Below are positions 25,703-35,005 of a DNA stretch of 64,000 nucleotides, piece by piece; the stretch's first letter is position 1; every line of letters begins with the position of its first letter. Origin of the DNA: Streptoalloteichus hindustanus (GTDB taxonomy: Bacteria; Actinomycetota; Actinomycetes; Mycobacteriales; Pseudonocardiaceae); the NCBI RefSeq assembly GCF_900129375.1, contig NZ_FQVN01000017.1:38683-102682 (forward strand). The letters run 5' to 3'. Below the pieces are notes generated by a model. The model was not told the origin of the DNA, did no database searches, and saw only the letters and a program-made list of their open reading frames with translations. The position numbers and the translations under genes were made by a program.

Positions 25703-26626
25703 TCAGGCGGCGCCCGCGGCGCCGATCGCGATCGGTGCGGCCGAGACCTCGGCCAGCACCTCGGCGAAGGCGCGCACGCGCGCGGTCTCGTGGTCGCGGC
25801 ACCAGGTGATCCCCAGCGCGGAGTCCGGAAGACCGGTGATCGGGACGTAGGCCAGCGCCGCCCGACGGTTGTACTCCGCCGAGGGCCGGCAGAGCAGCAT
25901 CGCGCCCCGGTTCGCGGCGGCCAGGGTGAGCCCCTCCTGGAGGGTGCCGACGGTGGGGCCGGCCGGGATCGGTCGGCCGGCGGGGGTGACGGCGGGGGCG
26001 TGCGCGTCGCGCCAGTAGCGCGGCGCGGGCTCGTCCACCCCGATCAGCACGCAGTCGGCGAGGTCCTCCGCCGAGATCGAGGAGCGCCGCGCGAAGGGGT
26101 GCCGCGCCGAGACCGCCAGGGTCTGCGGCTGCCGGGAGAAGACCGCACCCACCACCAGGTCCTCCTCGACGACGGGCAGCAGCACGGCGGCCAGGTCCGC
26201 CTCGCCCCGGCGCAGCCCGCCGAACGGGTCGGACAACGGCACCTCGACCATCTCCACCGCGCACGCCGGGTACCGCTCCTGGAACAGGGCCACCGCGTTC
26301 ATCAGGTGGTCGTTGGCGGTGCCCTGGAAGCCCAGGCGCAACGAGCCTTCCACGCCCCTGGCCGCCGCGCGCGTGTCGTCGACGGCGGCGCGCAGCCCGT
26401 CGTAGGCGGGCCGGAGCCGGTCGCGGAAGCGCTCGCCCACCGGCGTGAGCCGCACCCGGCGGCTCGTGCGCTCCACCAACCGGGCGCCGATCCGGCTCTC
26501 CAGGGAGCGCAGGAGCTGGCTGACCCTGCTCTGCGACAGGTACAGCCGCTCGCCGGTCCGACCGAAGTGGAGCTCCTCGGCGAGGACGAGGAAGCACTCC
26601 AGCTCGCGGATGTCCAGGCCGCTCAT
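25703..26626 (-). CDS. LysR family transcriptional regulator
   Basis: A 307-residue LTTR. The HTH is LECFLVLAEELHFGRTGERL and SQSRVSQLLRSLESRIGARL at residues ~5-60, followed by two periplasmic-binding-like subdomains. It is divergent from an MFS exporter gene starting at 26755, with a 17-bp palindrome between them, so it most likely controls that exporter. ATG at 26626 gives the canonical start SGLDIRELECF. Confidence 0.9.
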   Translation of the reverse strand: MSGLDIRELECFLVLAEELHFGRTGERLYLSQSRVSQLLRSLESRIGARLVERTSRRVRLTPVGERFRDRLRPAYDGLRAAVDDTRAAARGVEGSLRLGFQGTANDHLMNAVALFQERYPACAVEMVEVPLSDPFGGLRRGEADLAAVLLPVVEEDLVVGAVFSRQPQTLAVSARHPFARRSSISAEDLADCVLIGVDEPAPRYWRDAHAPAVTPAGRPIPAGPTVGTLQEGLTLAAANRGAMLLCRPSAEYNRRAALAYVPITGLPDSALGITWCRDHETARVRAFAEVLAEVSAAPIAIGAAGAA

Positions 26627-26681
26627 CCCCACTCCAGTCCGTTCCGCTCCGCTCGCTGGCGCTGGGTCGACCACCAGCATC

Positions 26682-26709
26682 GATGAGTCTGACTCATCAA
26701 AGGATGAGG
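26682..26709. promoter_or_regulatory. LysR operator candidate between regulator and MFS gene
   Basis: GATGAGTC-T-GACTCATC (26682-26698) is a perfect 17-bp palindrome. A third half-site GGATGAGG follows at 26702. It lies between the two divergent starts. Confidence 0.65.
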
Positions 26710-26754
26710 GACTGGTCGTTGTTCCCGGTCGAGGCCCCAGGTTGCCTGGGGCAC

Positions 26755-27969
26755 ATGACAGAGACAGTGCCGAGCTCACCGCCGAGATCCGTCGAGGACG
26801 GGCCGGACCGGCCCGCGTGGCGCGGGTGGGCGGCGGTGGCCGCCGTCGCCGCCGCCACCTTCACGGTGGTGACCTCGGAGATGCTGCCGGTGGGGCTGCT
26901 CACCTCGCTCAGCCCGGAGCTGGGGGTCAGCGAGGGCGTCGCCGGCCTGACCCTGACGGTCACCGGGCTGGTCGCGGCGGTGGCCGCGCCGCTGGTCACC
27001 CCCGCCGTGGGCCGGCTGGACCGCCGCGCGGCGCTGTGCGGGCTGATGCTGGTGCTCGCGATCGGCAACCTGATGTCCGCGTGGGCGCCGCACTTCGGCG
27101 TGATGATGGCGGGCCGGACGCTAGTCGGCGTCGGGATGGGCGGGGTGTGGGCGCTCGCCGCCTCGCTCGCCCCGCGGCTGGTGCCGCCACCGGCGGTGGG
27201 CGGCGCCACCTCCCTGATCTTCAGCGGCGTCGCCGTGGCCTCGGTGCTCGGCGTGCCCGCCGGGACCTACCTCGGCGAGGCCGCGGGCTGGCGGATGGCG
27301 TTGGCCTCGGCCGGGCTGCTGGCCCTGCTCGTCGCCCTCGCGCTGTTCCTGCTGCTGCCGCGACTGCCGGTCGCGCGGGCGGTGCGGCTGGGCGGGATGG
27401 CCCGGCTGGCGCGGGAACGCGCCGTCCGCACCGGGCTGGTCGTGGTCGCCCTGCTGGTCACCGGGCACTTCGCCGCCTACACCTACGTGCGTCCGGTGCT
27501 GGAGAAGATCTCGGGCGCGGCCCCGGCGTTGATCAGCGCGCTGCTGCTGGCCTACGGCGTCGCGGGCATCGCCGGCAACTTCGTGAGCGCGGCCGGGGCG
27601 GCGCGCTCCCCGCGCGCGACCCTGATGGCGATCAGCGCGGTGCTCGGGGCGGTCGCGGTGCTCTTCCCCGAGATCGGCACCTCGGTGCTGGTGGGCACGG
27701 CGCTGCTGGTGTTGTGGGGCCTGGCCTACGGCGGGGTGTCGGTCTCGACACAGACGTGGCTGGTCGCCTCCGCCCCGCACGCCAGGGAGGCGGCCTCCGG
27801 CCTGTTCGTCGGCGTCTTCAACGCCTCGATCGCGTTGGGCTCCGCCATCGGCGGCCGCGTGGTCGACGCGCTCGGCGTCGCCGAGGTCCTGTGGGTCGGG
27901 GGCGGGCTGGCGCTGGCCGCCCTGGTGGCCGTCACGCTCGGTCCGTCCCCCGCCGGCGGGCGGGAGTAG
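26755..27969 (+). CDS. MFS transporter (DHA1/AraJ-type exporter)
   Basis: A 404-residue inner-membrane protein with 12 predicted helices. The first is AVAAVAAATFTVVTSEMLPV, as in the AraJ/YdhP group, and GRLDRRAALCGLML is the loop 2-3 motif. Likely exports a drug or metabolite using the proton gradient. The 100 bp upstream are shared with a divergent LysR. ATG at 26755 chosen to begin at the cytosolic N-terminal tail. Confidence 0.88.
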   Translation: MTETVPSSPPRSVEDGPDRPAWRGWAAVAAVAAATFTVVTSEMLPVGLLTSLSPELGVSEGVAGLTLTVTGLVAAVAAPLVTPAVGRLDRRAALCGLMLVLAIGNLMSAWAPHFGVMMAGRTLVGVGMGGVWALAASLAPRLVPPPAVGGATSLIFSGVAVASVLGVPAGTYLGEAAGWRMALASAGLLALLVALALFLLLPRLPVARAVRLGGMARLARERAVRTGLVVVALLVTGHFAAYTYVRPVLEKISGAAPALISALLLAYGVAGIAGNFVSAAGAARSPRATLMAISAVLGAVAVLFPEIGTSVLVGTALLVLWGLAYGGVSVSTQTWLVASAPHAREAASGLFVGVFNASIALGSAIGGRVVDALGVAEVLWVGGGLALAALVAVTLGPSPAGGRE

Positions 27970-27977
27970 GGCGCATC

Positions 27978-28033
27978 CCGCGGTGGTCCGGCGTGCCGCC
28001 GCAGGTGAGCGGCGCGGACGTCGACCACCGCGG
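27978..28033 (+). terminator. Nested hairpin after the MFS gene
   Basis: CCGCGGTGGTC (27978-27988) pairs with GACCACCGCGG (28023-28033), enclosing a GCCGC/GCGGC stem. Confidence 0.65.
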
Positions 28034-28182
28034 GCCGGCGATGGGCCGTTCGGTTGAGCCTGGTCAAAGACGTTTGGGCCAACAGGTTCGACTTCCGGGG
28101 GGCGGTCCGGCACTTCGCTTGACGTCACGGACCGTCACCGCACAGCCTGGATTCGCGAGCGGACATCTGGTGGGGGGCAACC

Positions 28183-28962
28183 ATGGGTCTGCGTGTTCGG
28201 GGAGAGGATTCGGTCGGCGCCGTCGCGACGCCCCGGCAGTTCCGGCTGCGGCTGTTGAGCGGCTTCCGGCTGGAGTTCGGCGAGGTCGTCCTGCACCCCT
28301 CGCCGGGCTGCCAGCGCCTGTTGGCCTACCTGGCGGTGCACGGCGTGGCCAGCCGCGCCGTGCTCGCCGGGGTGCTGTGGCCCGACGTCAGCGAGGAGCA
28401 CGCGCACGGCAGCCTGCGCACCACGATCTGGCGGCTGCGGCGGTACGCGGGCGACCTGCTGGACATCGGCCGGCAGCAGCTCAGCCTGGCGCGGTCGGTC
28501 TGGGTGGACGTCCAGGCGCTGACCGCGCGGGCGCGCCGGCTGCTGCGGCCGGACGCGGTGGTGACCAGGGAGGACCTGGAACTGTCCGGGCTGCACGGCG
28601 GTGAGCTGTTACCCGGCTGGTACGACGACTGGGTCCTGTTCGAGCGGGAGCGGTTGCGGCAACTGCGCATCCACGCGTTGGAGTCGCTGTCCCGCCGCCT
28701 GTTGCGGGAGCGGCGGGCCGCCGAGGCCCTCGACGCCGCGTTGGAGGCCGTGCGGTTGGAGCCGCTGCGGGAGAGCGGGCACCGGTGCGTGCTGGCCGCC
28801 CACCTGGCCGAGGGCAACGTGGTGGAGGCCCTGCGCCACTACGAGGTGGTGCGGTTGCAGTTCGCCGCCGAGCTGGGGGTCGCGCCGAGCCGGGCGCTCA
28901 CCACGCTGATGGCCAACGCGCTGCGCTCCTACCGGCCCGCTCACCCCCACGGCACGCGCTGA
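28183..28962 (+). CDS. SARP-type transcriptional regulator
   Basis: A 259-residue protein. Residues ~20-105 are an OmpR-type winged helix (FRLRLLSGFRLEFGEVVLHP; HGSLRTTIWRLRRYAGDLL) and ~110-250 are the bacterial transcriptional activation domain (WYDDWVLFERERLRQLRIHA; LAEGNVVEALRHYEVVRLQF). There is no ATPase domain, so it is a small SARP, the class that activates antibiotic gene clusters. SD TGGGGGG. The nearest possible target is the MFS gene on the opposite side of a terminator, whose promoter carries direct repeats of suitable type. Confidence 0.9.
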   Translation: MGLRVRGEDSVGAVATPRQFRLRLLSGFRLEFGEVVLHPSPGCQRLLAYLAVHGVASRAVLAGVLWPDVSEEHAHGSLRTTIWRLRRYAGDLLDIGRQQLSLARSVWVDVQALTARARRLLRPDAVVTREDLELSGLHGGELLPGWYDDWVLFERERLRQLRIHALESLSRRLLRERRAAEALDAALEAVRLEPLRESGHRCVLAAHLAEGNVVEALRHYEVVRLQFAAELGVAPSRALTTLMANALRSYRPAHPHGTR

Positions 28963-29006
28963 GGTGCGGCCGGGCTCGGCGGTGGTCGCGCCCAGACCTG
29001 GACAGA

Positions 29007-29047
29007 CGTGAGCGCTCCCCGGCCGGAGTGGCCGGGGAGCGCTCACG
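29007..29047. terminator. Long bidirectional terminator between SARP and MFS genes
   Basis: An 18-bp perfect stem (29007-29024 with 29030-29047; core GTGAGCGCTCCCCGGCC) around a 5-nt loop, between two convergent genes. Confidence 0.88.
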
Positions 29048-29102
29048 GGTGTGGAGGGGGCGCCTCCGCGGGGGTCGGGCCTCCGCGAGGGTCGGACCGG
29101 GG

Positions 29103-30482
29103 TCAGACCTCGGCGGTGGCCAGCCGCGCGACGGCCGGCTGGGCCGCGGCGGGCTGGGCCGGGGTGGTGACCGGCGGCACGGTGGTGACCAGGGTCAGGC
29201 CGGGCACGGCCGGGGACTGCTCCACCAGCTCGGGCGTGGCCGGCGCGACCCGGGACCGCCCCGGCAGCCACCGGACCAGCGCGGGCCGGCCCATCAGCAG
29301 CCCGGCGGCGACCAGCGTGGCCACGCCGGTGACCAGGCCGGCGCTCTCCAGCGCGTGGCCGGGGCCGAACCGCTCGCACAGCCAGCCCAGCAACGGCCCG
29401 CCGACCGCGCCCGCGGCGGCGGCCACCATGCCGTGGGTGGCCACCACGCGGCCACGCAGGTCCTCGGCGGTGTCGAGCTGGACGCGGGTGCTCATCGTGG
29501 TGTCGATGATGACCGCGCCCGCGGCGATGGGGACCAGGACGGCCGCGAAGGTCCACAGCCCGCCCATGGCGCCGCTGACCGACTGCAGCACGCTGGTCGC
29601 GCCGGCGGCGACGAGCAGCAGCTTGACCGACAGCTCCCGGAACCGCGCCGCCATCAGGCCGCCGAGCACGGTGCCGACGGCGAAGACCGTGGACAGCAGG
29701 CCGTAGCCGGCCGCGCCGGCGCCCAGCGGGCCCTGGCTCATCGCGGCCATCGTGACCTGGTAGTTGCGGCCCAGGCTGGACAGCACGAACGCCAGCGCGA
29801 ACAGGGTCAGCAGGGTGCGGTCGCGCAGCAGGATGCGCAGTCCGGCGCGGACGCCGGCCCGCTCCGGGGTGCTGGTGGCCAGCGGGTGCAGCTCCTCGGG
29901 GCGGACGGCGAACATCGCGCCGATGACGACGAGGAAGCTGGCCGCGTTGATCAGGAACAGCGTCGACTCGCCGGTGACGGCGACCAGCACGCCGGCCAGG
30001 CTCATGCCGAGGATGCGGCCGCCCGAGCTGAGGATCGAGCCCAGCGCGAGCGCGTTGCCGAGGTCCTTGCGGCCGACCACCTGCGAGCCGAAGCGGCCCA
30101 GCGCCGGGCCGTCGAACACGCCGACCAGGCCGGCGCCGAAGGTGAGCGCGAAGACCCAGGACAGCGGGGCGTGGCCGGCGGCGAGCACGGCCATGCCGAC
30201 CGACAGCAGCGCGTGCGCGCCCTGGGTGATGACCAGGATGCGCCGGGCCGGGAACCGGTCGGCCAGCGAGCCGGCCCACGAGCCGAGCAGCAGGGTGGGC
30301 AGCGCCTGCAGCAGGATGGCGCCGCCGACCGCGCTCGCCGAGCCGGTGCGGGAGAGAACGAGCCAGTTGAGAGCGATGACCTGCATCCAGGTGCCGGTGA
30401 CCGAGACGAGGTCGGCCAGGGCCCAGAGGCGGTAGTTCCGTTGTTCCAGGGCGCGGAACATCGGCGGCATGCGTCGCCGCAC
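29103..30482 (-). CDS. MFS transporter (EntS/MFS_3-like)
   Basis: A 459-residue 12-helix transporter. FRALEQRNYRLWALADLVS at the N-terminus, followed by GTWMQVIALNWLVL, is the signature of the EntS-like exporter group; GSWAGSLADRFPARRILV is the loop 2-3 motif. The C-terminal ~50 residues are a Pro/Ala/Thr-rich cytosolic tail. GTG at 30482 is preceded by AAGGAAAGGGA. Its promoter has two direct repeats of SARP type. It may export the product of a cluster regulated by the neighbouring SARP. Confidence 0.87.
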   Translation of the reverse strand: MRRRMPPMFRALEQRNYRLWALADLVSVTGTWMQVIALNWLVLSRTGSASAVGGAILLQALPTLLLGSWAGSLADRFPARRILVITQGAHALLSVGMAVLAAGHAPLSWVFALTFGAGLVGVFDGPALGRFGSQVVGRKDLGNALALGSILSSGGRILGMSLAGVLVAVTGESTLFLINAASFLVVIGAMFAVRPEELHPLATSTPERAGVRAGLRILLRDRTLLTLFALAFVLSSLGRNYQVTMAAMSQGPLGAGAAGYGLLSTVFAVGTVLGGLMAARFRELSVKLLLVAAGATSVLQSVSGAMGGLWTFAAVLVPIAAGAVIIDTTMSTRVQLDTAEDLRGRVVATHGMVAAAAGAVGGPLLGWLCERFGPGHALESAGLVTGVATLVAAGLLMGRPALVRWLPGRSRVAPATPELVEQSPAVPGLTLVTTVPPVTTPAQPAAAQPAVARLATAEV

Positions 30483-30612
30483 GGGCAGATCCCTTTCCTT
30501 GGGGTTGATCCGCCGGACGGCGTCGGGGGACGCTCTGGGGGGACCGGGGGCTCACCGCCTCGGGGGTGGCGGTCGGGGAGAGCCCGGGTGTCCGGCGCAA
30601 TGACCGTTGCCC

Positions 30613-30647
30613 AAAGTAGCCAGCGCAGGCGGAGAAGAGCCAGCGCA
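30613..30647 (-). promoter_or_regulatory. Direct-repeat activator site with -10
   Basis: Reading the minus strand, TGCGCTGGCT occurs twice with a 20-bp period (30647-30638 and 30627-30618), and the second copy runs into TACTTT (30618-30613), a possible -10. SARPs bind direct repeats on one face of the helix next to the -10, so this may be a SARP site for the MFS gene. Confidence 0.45.
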
Positions 30648-30970
30648 TGCGGGCTTTTTGAGGGCCACGCCACTCTGCGTAACACTAATGGGGTACAGGT
30701 CAGTTCCGTATTTCGAGGTGGCAGCCACAGGGGCGCCGCCGCGCACCACGGCACGCCGCCTGACCTGGGCGAACGACCTGCCGCGTTCCCGTCCCCCGTG
30801 AATGATCGTTTCGAAGAAAAGCCGCCAGAGGAGTGAAAACTGTGCGCGAGCACTTCTTCTCCACGGGTGACGACTTCTCCTCTCGCTCGACAATTCCTCC
30901 TTATTCCACTCCGCGCACGGGGGAGCTGGAGCGACACCACGTCGACCGCACAGCCGAAACCGCGTGACGG
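30648..30970. other. Non-coding region
   Basis: No supported gene. AT-richer than its surroundings, without a clear hairpin. Confidence 0.35.
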
Positions 30971-31897
30971 TCAGGTCCCAGGGGGCGCTCCGTCCGGATG
31001 GAGGTCGGCGCAGATCCGGCGCAGTGCGACGACCCCCGGGTCGTCACGCTTCTCCGACGGCCACAGCACCCCCGAGGTGCAGGGAGACAGGTCCCGCACG
31101 GGGACGTACGCGACACCGGGGCGCGGGTAGAGGGTGCGCGTGGACGCGGGGACGAAGGCGATCCCGTCGCCGAACCCGACAGCGGAGAGCAGCGCCTCCA
31201 GGTTGGTGACCTGGTGCGAGGTGTGGCGCGCCCGCGTGCCGTCGGGTCGTGGATCAACGGCCCAGAAGTCGCGCCAGACCTGGGGGACCTCCTCGGCCAC
31301 GCTGACCACCGGGTAGCCGCGGAGGTCCGCCAGGTCGACCTCGGCCCTGCCGGCCACCGGATCGGTGCTGGCGACGCAGAGGAGCCGGTCCTCGCTGGTC
31401 AGGGGCGCGGCCTGGACGCCGGCCGGGTGGGGGAAGTAGACGAACGCGGCGTCGACGCGCCCGGAGCGCAGGGCGTGGACCTGCTCCACGAAGTCCACCA
31501 CGAGGACGTCCACCGCGATGTCCGGGTGCCGGTGTCCGAGCGCGGCGAGCACCCTCCGCGTCGAGGGCAGCGCGGCGGAGCCCTCGAACATGCCCAGGAC
31601 CAGCCGGCCGCCCGCCGAGCGCGCGCTCAGCGCGGCCGACCGGTGCAGCTCGTCCATGGCGGCCACCACCGCCTCCGCCTGGGGTAACAGCGCCTGCCCC
31701 GCCGAGGTCAGCTCGACCCGGCGCGTGGTGCTGCGGATTAGCTTCACCCGGAGCCGCTCCTCCAGCGCCCGGATCTGCCGGCTCAACCCGGACTGCGTCA
31801 TGAACAACCGGTCGGCGGCCCGCCCGAAGTGCAGCTCCTCGGCCAGCGTGAGCAGCAGACGTAGCTGGTGAACGCTGGGGTCCCGCCCACCACTCAC
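30971..31897 (-). CDS. LysR family transcriptional regulator
   Basis: A 308-residue LTTR with HTH QLRLLLTLAEELHFGRAADR and TQSGLSRQIRALEERLRVKL. GTG start with GGGGAGGGG upstream. The divergent upstream region is a gene desert (31898-32740), so no obvious target is adjacent; it may act on its own gene or at a distance. Confidence 0.9.
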   Translation of the reverse strand: MSGGRDPSVHQLRLLLTLAEELHFGRAADRLFMTQSGLSRQIRALEERLRVKLIRSTTRRVELTSAGQALLPQAEAVVAAMDELHRSAALSARSAGGRLVLGMFEGSAALPSTRRVLAALGHRHPDIAVDVLVVDFVEQVHALRSGRVDAAFVYFPHPAGVQAAPLTSEDRLLCVASTDPVAGRAEVDLADLRGYPVVSVAEEVPQVWRDFWAVDPRPDGTRARHTSHQVTNLEALLSAVGFGDGIAFVPASTRTLYPRPGVAYVPVRDLSPCTSGVLWPSEKRDDPGVVALRRICADLHPDGAPPGT

Positions 31898-32740
31898 GTC
31901 CCCTCCCCGCTCGCGCGCTTCGCGATTGATGACTAGCAGGTCACCAATCCGTCGTCAACAGTCACAAAAAGAGCCCGATTGCTGGGTTAACCTGGTGCGG
32001 AGCGCCGGGGGCGGATGATTTGTCGCCGGCGCCTCCGGAATGGGTGGTCGGCTTCGGGGAGGGCGTTCGACCGGATTTCGGTGGTGTGGAGACCGCGCGG
32101 GGGAGGGGACTGGTGCGTCCGATGTCACGGCGGAAGCGCCGCCGCCGAGGCAGTGGCCAGCCCGTCCCGTCCCGCTGCCCTCGGTCTCGTCCGACGTGCG
32201 CGGAGGCGCCTGGCCTGCACCGCTGGCCTGACGGCCACCCGCGCCCGTTCGAGCGCCACTCCGGTCGGAGAAACCGGGGAAGGACATCTGCTTCGAGCAC
32301 GGCTCGTCGGACCCGTGGTGCTGGGAATTCGACAACGCCGCGTTGTTCGTTCCCGTGGACAACGCGACAAACCTGTTGAGGGTCGGGACACAAAGCCTGC
32401 AACGGGGCAGGCGGAAACGTCTTTGATCCCTGCCGGCGACGGGTGCGCTATGGAGCTGGCGCACCCGGACGCCTGCCGTGGCGGCGGTCCACCGGGGGGC
32501 TGGTGGGCCGCCGCCACCGCGCACCGGGCCGCGCGGCGGACCGCCGTGGCGCAGGACCTGACAGCCAGGGGGGCCGCCCCGATCGGAGGACGACCAGCGC
32601 CGCGCCACCGCTTGATCACCTGCGGTGACAGCGCGTAGGGGTGATCTCACTCGTTCGGCGGAGATGGAACAGATGACACCCGTCGGTGGTTGCTGCCGAG
32701 AGACCGGGTGACCAACCGCCCGGTCATCAGGTTGACGGTC
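31898..32740. other. Gene desert with possible decayed coding fragment
   Basis: About 840 bp with no supported gene. Long open frames on the complement are antisense artefacts of the GC bias. One forward stretch near 32279-32425 reads KDICFEHGSSDPWCWEFDNA and then ALFVPVDNATNLLRVGTQSL before a stop. It looks protein-like and uses AT-richer codons, so it may be a remnant of a lost gene. Confidence 0.3.
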
Positions 32741-32748
32741 TCTCTGGT

Positions 32749-32762
32749 TAGGGTCGAAAACA
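32749..32762 (+). promoter_or_regulatory. Leaderless promoter of mshC
   Basis: TAGGGT (32749-32754) lies 7 bp before the ATG at 32762 with no SD, the usual geometry for a leaderless actinobacterial transcript. Confidence 0.6.
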
Positions 32763-34000
32763 TGCAACCCTGGTCCTCGGTTTCGGTTCCGCGCGTGCCC
32801 GGCACGCCTCGTCCCCTGCGGTTGTTCGACACCGCCACCGCCGAGGTGAGGCCCACGGCGCCGGGGAGGACCGCCCGGATGTACGTCTGCGGCATCACCC
32901 CGTACGACGCCACCCACCTCGGGCACGCCGCGACCTACCTGGCCTTCGACCTGGTGCACCGGATCTGGCTCGACAACGGCCACGACGTCCACTACGTGCA
33001 GAACGTCACCGACATCGACGACCCGCTGCTGGAGCGCGCCGAGCGCGACCGCGAGGACTGGGTCGTGCTCGCGATGCGCGAGACAGCGCTGTTCCGCGAG
33101 GACATGGAGGCGCTGCGGGTGCTCCCGCCGCGCGACTACACCGGCGCCGTCGAGGCCATCCCGGAGATCGTCGAGGTGGTGGGCAAGCTGCTGACCTCCG
33201 GCGCCGCCTACCGCGTCGAGGACGCCGAGTACCCCGACATCTACTTCGACCACCGCGCCTCGGGCCACTTCGGCTACGAGTCCAACTACGACGAGGCCAC
33301 GATGACCTCGTTGTTCGCCGAGCGGGGCGGCGACCCCGACCGGCAGGGCAAGCGGCACCCGCTGGACGCCCTGCTGTGGCGCGCGGCCAGGGACGGCGAG
33401 CCGTCCTGGGAGTCCGAGCTGGGCGCCGGCCGGCCCGGCTGGCACGTGGAGTGTTCGGCGATCGCGCTCAACCGGCTCGGCATGACCTTCGACGTGCAGG
33501 GCGGCGGCTCCGACCTGGCCTTCCCGCACCACGAGTTCAGCGCCGCGCACGCCGAGGCGCTGACCGACCAGTTCCCGTTCGCCCGGCACTACGTGCATGC
33601 CGGCATGATCGGCCTGGACGGCGAGAAGATGTCGAAGTCCCGGGGCAACCTGGTCTTCGTCTCCCGCCTGCGCGCCGACAAGGTGGACCCGATGGCGGTG
33701 CGCCTGGCGCTGCTGTCCGGCCACTACCGCGCCGACCGGGCCTGGACCGCCGAGACCCTGACCCAGGGCCAGGCGCGGCTGGACCTGTGGCGGGCGGCCG
33801 TGGCCCTGCCGGCCGGCCCCTCGGCCGAGGCGCTGGTGGCCCGCCTGCGCGACCACCTCTCCGACGATCTGGACACCCCGGCCGCGCTGGCCGCCGTCGA
33901 CGCCTGGGCGCGCGAGGCGCTGGACCGGCGCGACGGCGACGAGGCCGCGCCCGCCCTGGTGCGCACCGCCGTGGACGCCCTGCTCGGCGTGGAGCTGTAA
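32762..34000 (+). CDS. mshC: L-cysteine:1D-myo-inositol 2-amino-2-deoxy-glucopyranoside ligase (MshC)
   Basis: A 412-residue paralogue of cysteinyl-tRNA synthetase that joins Cys to GlcN-inositol in mycothiol synthesis. [20 protein letters not shown] contains the zinc Cys and the HIGH-like signature (HLGH), and [10 protein letters not shown] is the KMSKS loop. Zinc ligands continue in [11 protein letters not shown] and [10 protein letters not shown]. The short tail lacking a tRNA anticodon-binding domain and the MQPWSS start distinguish MshC from CysS. Mycothiol is the actinobacterial thiol, so this is a housekeeping gene. No SD; probably leaderless. Confidence 0.95.
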   Translation: MQPWSSVSVPRVPGTPRPLRLFDTATAEVRPTAPGRTARMYVCGITPYDATHLGHAATYLAFDLVHRIWLDNGHDVHYVQNVTDIDDPLLERAERDREDWVVLAMRETALFREDMEALRVLPPRDYTGAVEAIPEIVEVVGKLLTSGAAYRVEDAEYPDIYFDHRASGHFGYESNYDEATMTSLFAERGGDPDRQGKRHPLDALLWRAARDGEPSWESELGAGRPGWHVECSAIALNRLGMTFDVQGGGSDLAFPHHEFSAAHAEALTDQFPFARHYVHAGMIGLDGEKMSKSRGNLVFVSRLRADKVDPMAVRLALLSGHYRADRAWTAETLTQGQARLDLWRAAVALPAGPSAEALVARLRDHLSDDLDTPAALAAVDAWAREALDRRDGDEAAPALVRTAVDALLGVEL

Positions 34001-34063
34001 GCCCTCTCTGGGCCTCCCGCCGCCACGCGGCGACGACGCGCCTCGGCCGCGATACTGAACCTC

Positions 34064-34480
34064 ATGGTTGCGGCCGAGGTGCGCATCGTCCTGGACTTCC
34101 ACGACGCGGTCAACGCCGGTGAGCCCGAACGGCTCCGGCCCCTGTTGCACGACGACGTCGAGGTGGGCGGCACCTACGGCGGGGTGCGCGGGATCGCCAT
34201 GGTCGAACAGTGGTTCGGCCACGCCGCGCTCGTGCTGGTGCCCCGCCGCGTGTTCCGGCGCGGCGAGTTCGTCGTGGCCGAGCAGGACGTCCGCCGGCGC
34301 GACACCGGCGACGAGCCGAGCGAGCCTGCCGAACCGCAGGTGGTGGCCAGCGTCTTCCGGGTCATCGACGGACGCATCGAGATGATCCACCGCTACCGCG
34401 ACCTGGGCGAGGCGCTGGGCACCGTCGACGTGACCGAGGACGACGAGGTCACCCCGGTGTCCAGCACCGACACCACCTGA
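34064..34480 (+). CDS. NTF2/SnoaL-like protein
   Basis: A 138-residue alpha+beta barrel protein. VLDFHDAVNAGEPERLRPLL then HDDVEVGGTYGGVRGIAMVEQ is the SnoaL-like core, ending in IDGRIEMIHRYRDLGEAL. No catalytic residues can be assigned. GATACT 7 bp before the ATG and no SD suggest a leaderless start, as for mshC 63 bp upstream. Confidence 0.75.
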   Translation: MVAAEVRIVLDFHDAVNAGEPERLRPLLHDDVEVGGTYGGVRGIAMVEQWFGHAALVLVPRRVFRRGEFVVAEQDVRRRDTGDEPSEPAEPQVVASVFRVIDGRIEMIHRYRDLGEALGTVDVTEDDEVTPVSSTDTT

Positions 34481-34537
34481 CAGCCTTCTGTCCACTGTGG
34501 ACACCAGCCCGCGCGCGTCCTGTTGTTGTGCGCCTGC

Positions 34538-34555
34538 TTCTGCCCAGGTGCAGAA
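34538..34555. promoter_or_regulatory. Inverted repeat upstream of the VOC gene
   Basis: TTCTGC (34538-34543) and GCAGAA (34550-34555) with a 6-bp spacer. The right arm overlaps a possible -10 (CAGAAT), so it could be an operator. A copy of the recurrent palindrome (34488-34503) lies just upstream. Confidence 0.4.
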
Positions 34556-34573
34556 TGACCGGGGGTGATCGCG

Positions 34574-35002
34574 ATGGCCAACCCGGCGAACCTGCCCGTC
34601 CTGCGCCAAGTGGTGCTCGACTGCACTGACGCCCGATCACTGGCGGAGTTCTACCGCCACCTCCTGGGCCTGACCTACCGTCCCGGCGACGAACCCCCAC
34701 CAACGGGCCAACCCGACGAGCAAGACCGCGACTGGCTCGTGCTGACCACCACCGACGGCATGCCTTGCCTGGCCTTCCAACAGGTGGATCACCTGCCCCC
34801 GGCGACCTGGCCGGATGATCCGGTGCCCCAGCAGATGCACCTGGACCTGACCGTGCCGTCGGTCGAAGCCCTGGAATCCCAACACGACCGCGTCCTGAGC
34901 CTCGGCGGACGACTACTCCAAGATCGCCGAGACGACCCAGAAGAACCACTCCGGGTCTACGCCGACCCAGCCGGCCACCCGTTCTGCATCTTCGTCGCCT
35001 AA
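34574..35002 (+). CDS. VOC family protein
   Basis: A 142-residue glyoxalase/bleomycin-resistance fold protein with LRQVVLDCTDARSLAEFYRH and later QQMHLDLTVPSVEALESQ, ending in YADPAGHPFCIFVA. It is most like uncharacterised actinobacterial VOC proteins rather than true glyoxalase I. ATG at 34574 with GGGGG 8 bp upstream is preferred over GTG 34565. It ends about 4 bp before the decayed end of the CRISPR array. Confidence 0.85.
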   Translation: MANPANLPVLRQVVLDCTDARSLAEFYRHLLGLTYRPGDEPPPTGQPDEQDRDWLVLTTTDGMPCLAFQQVDHLPPATWPDDPVPQQMHLDLTVPSVEALESQHDRVLSLGGRLLQDRRDDPEEPLRVYADPAGHPFCIFVA

Positions 35003-35005
35003 CCA

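Noticed and set aside
31955..34609. 884-codon open frame opposite mshC and the desert
   Set aside because: Antisense to the clear mshC and NTF2-like genes; composition is shadow-like.
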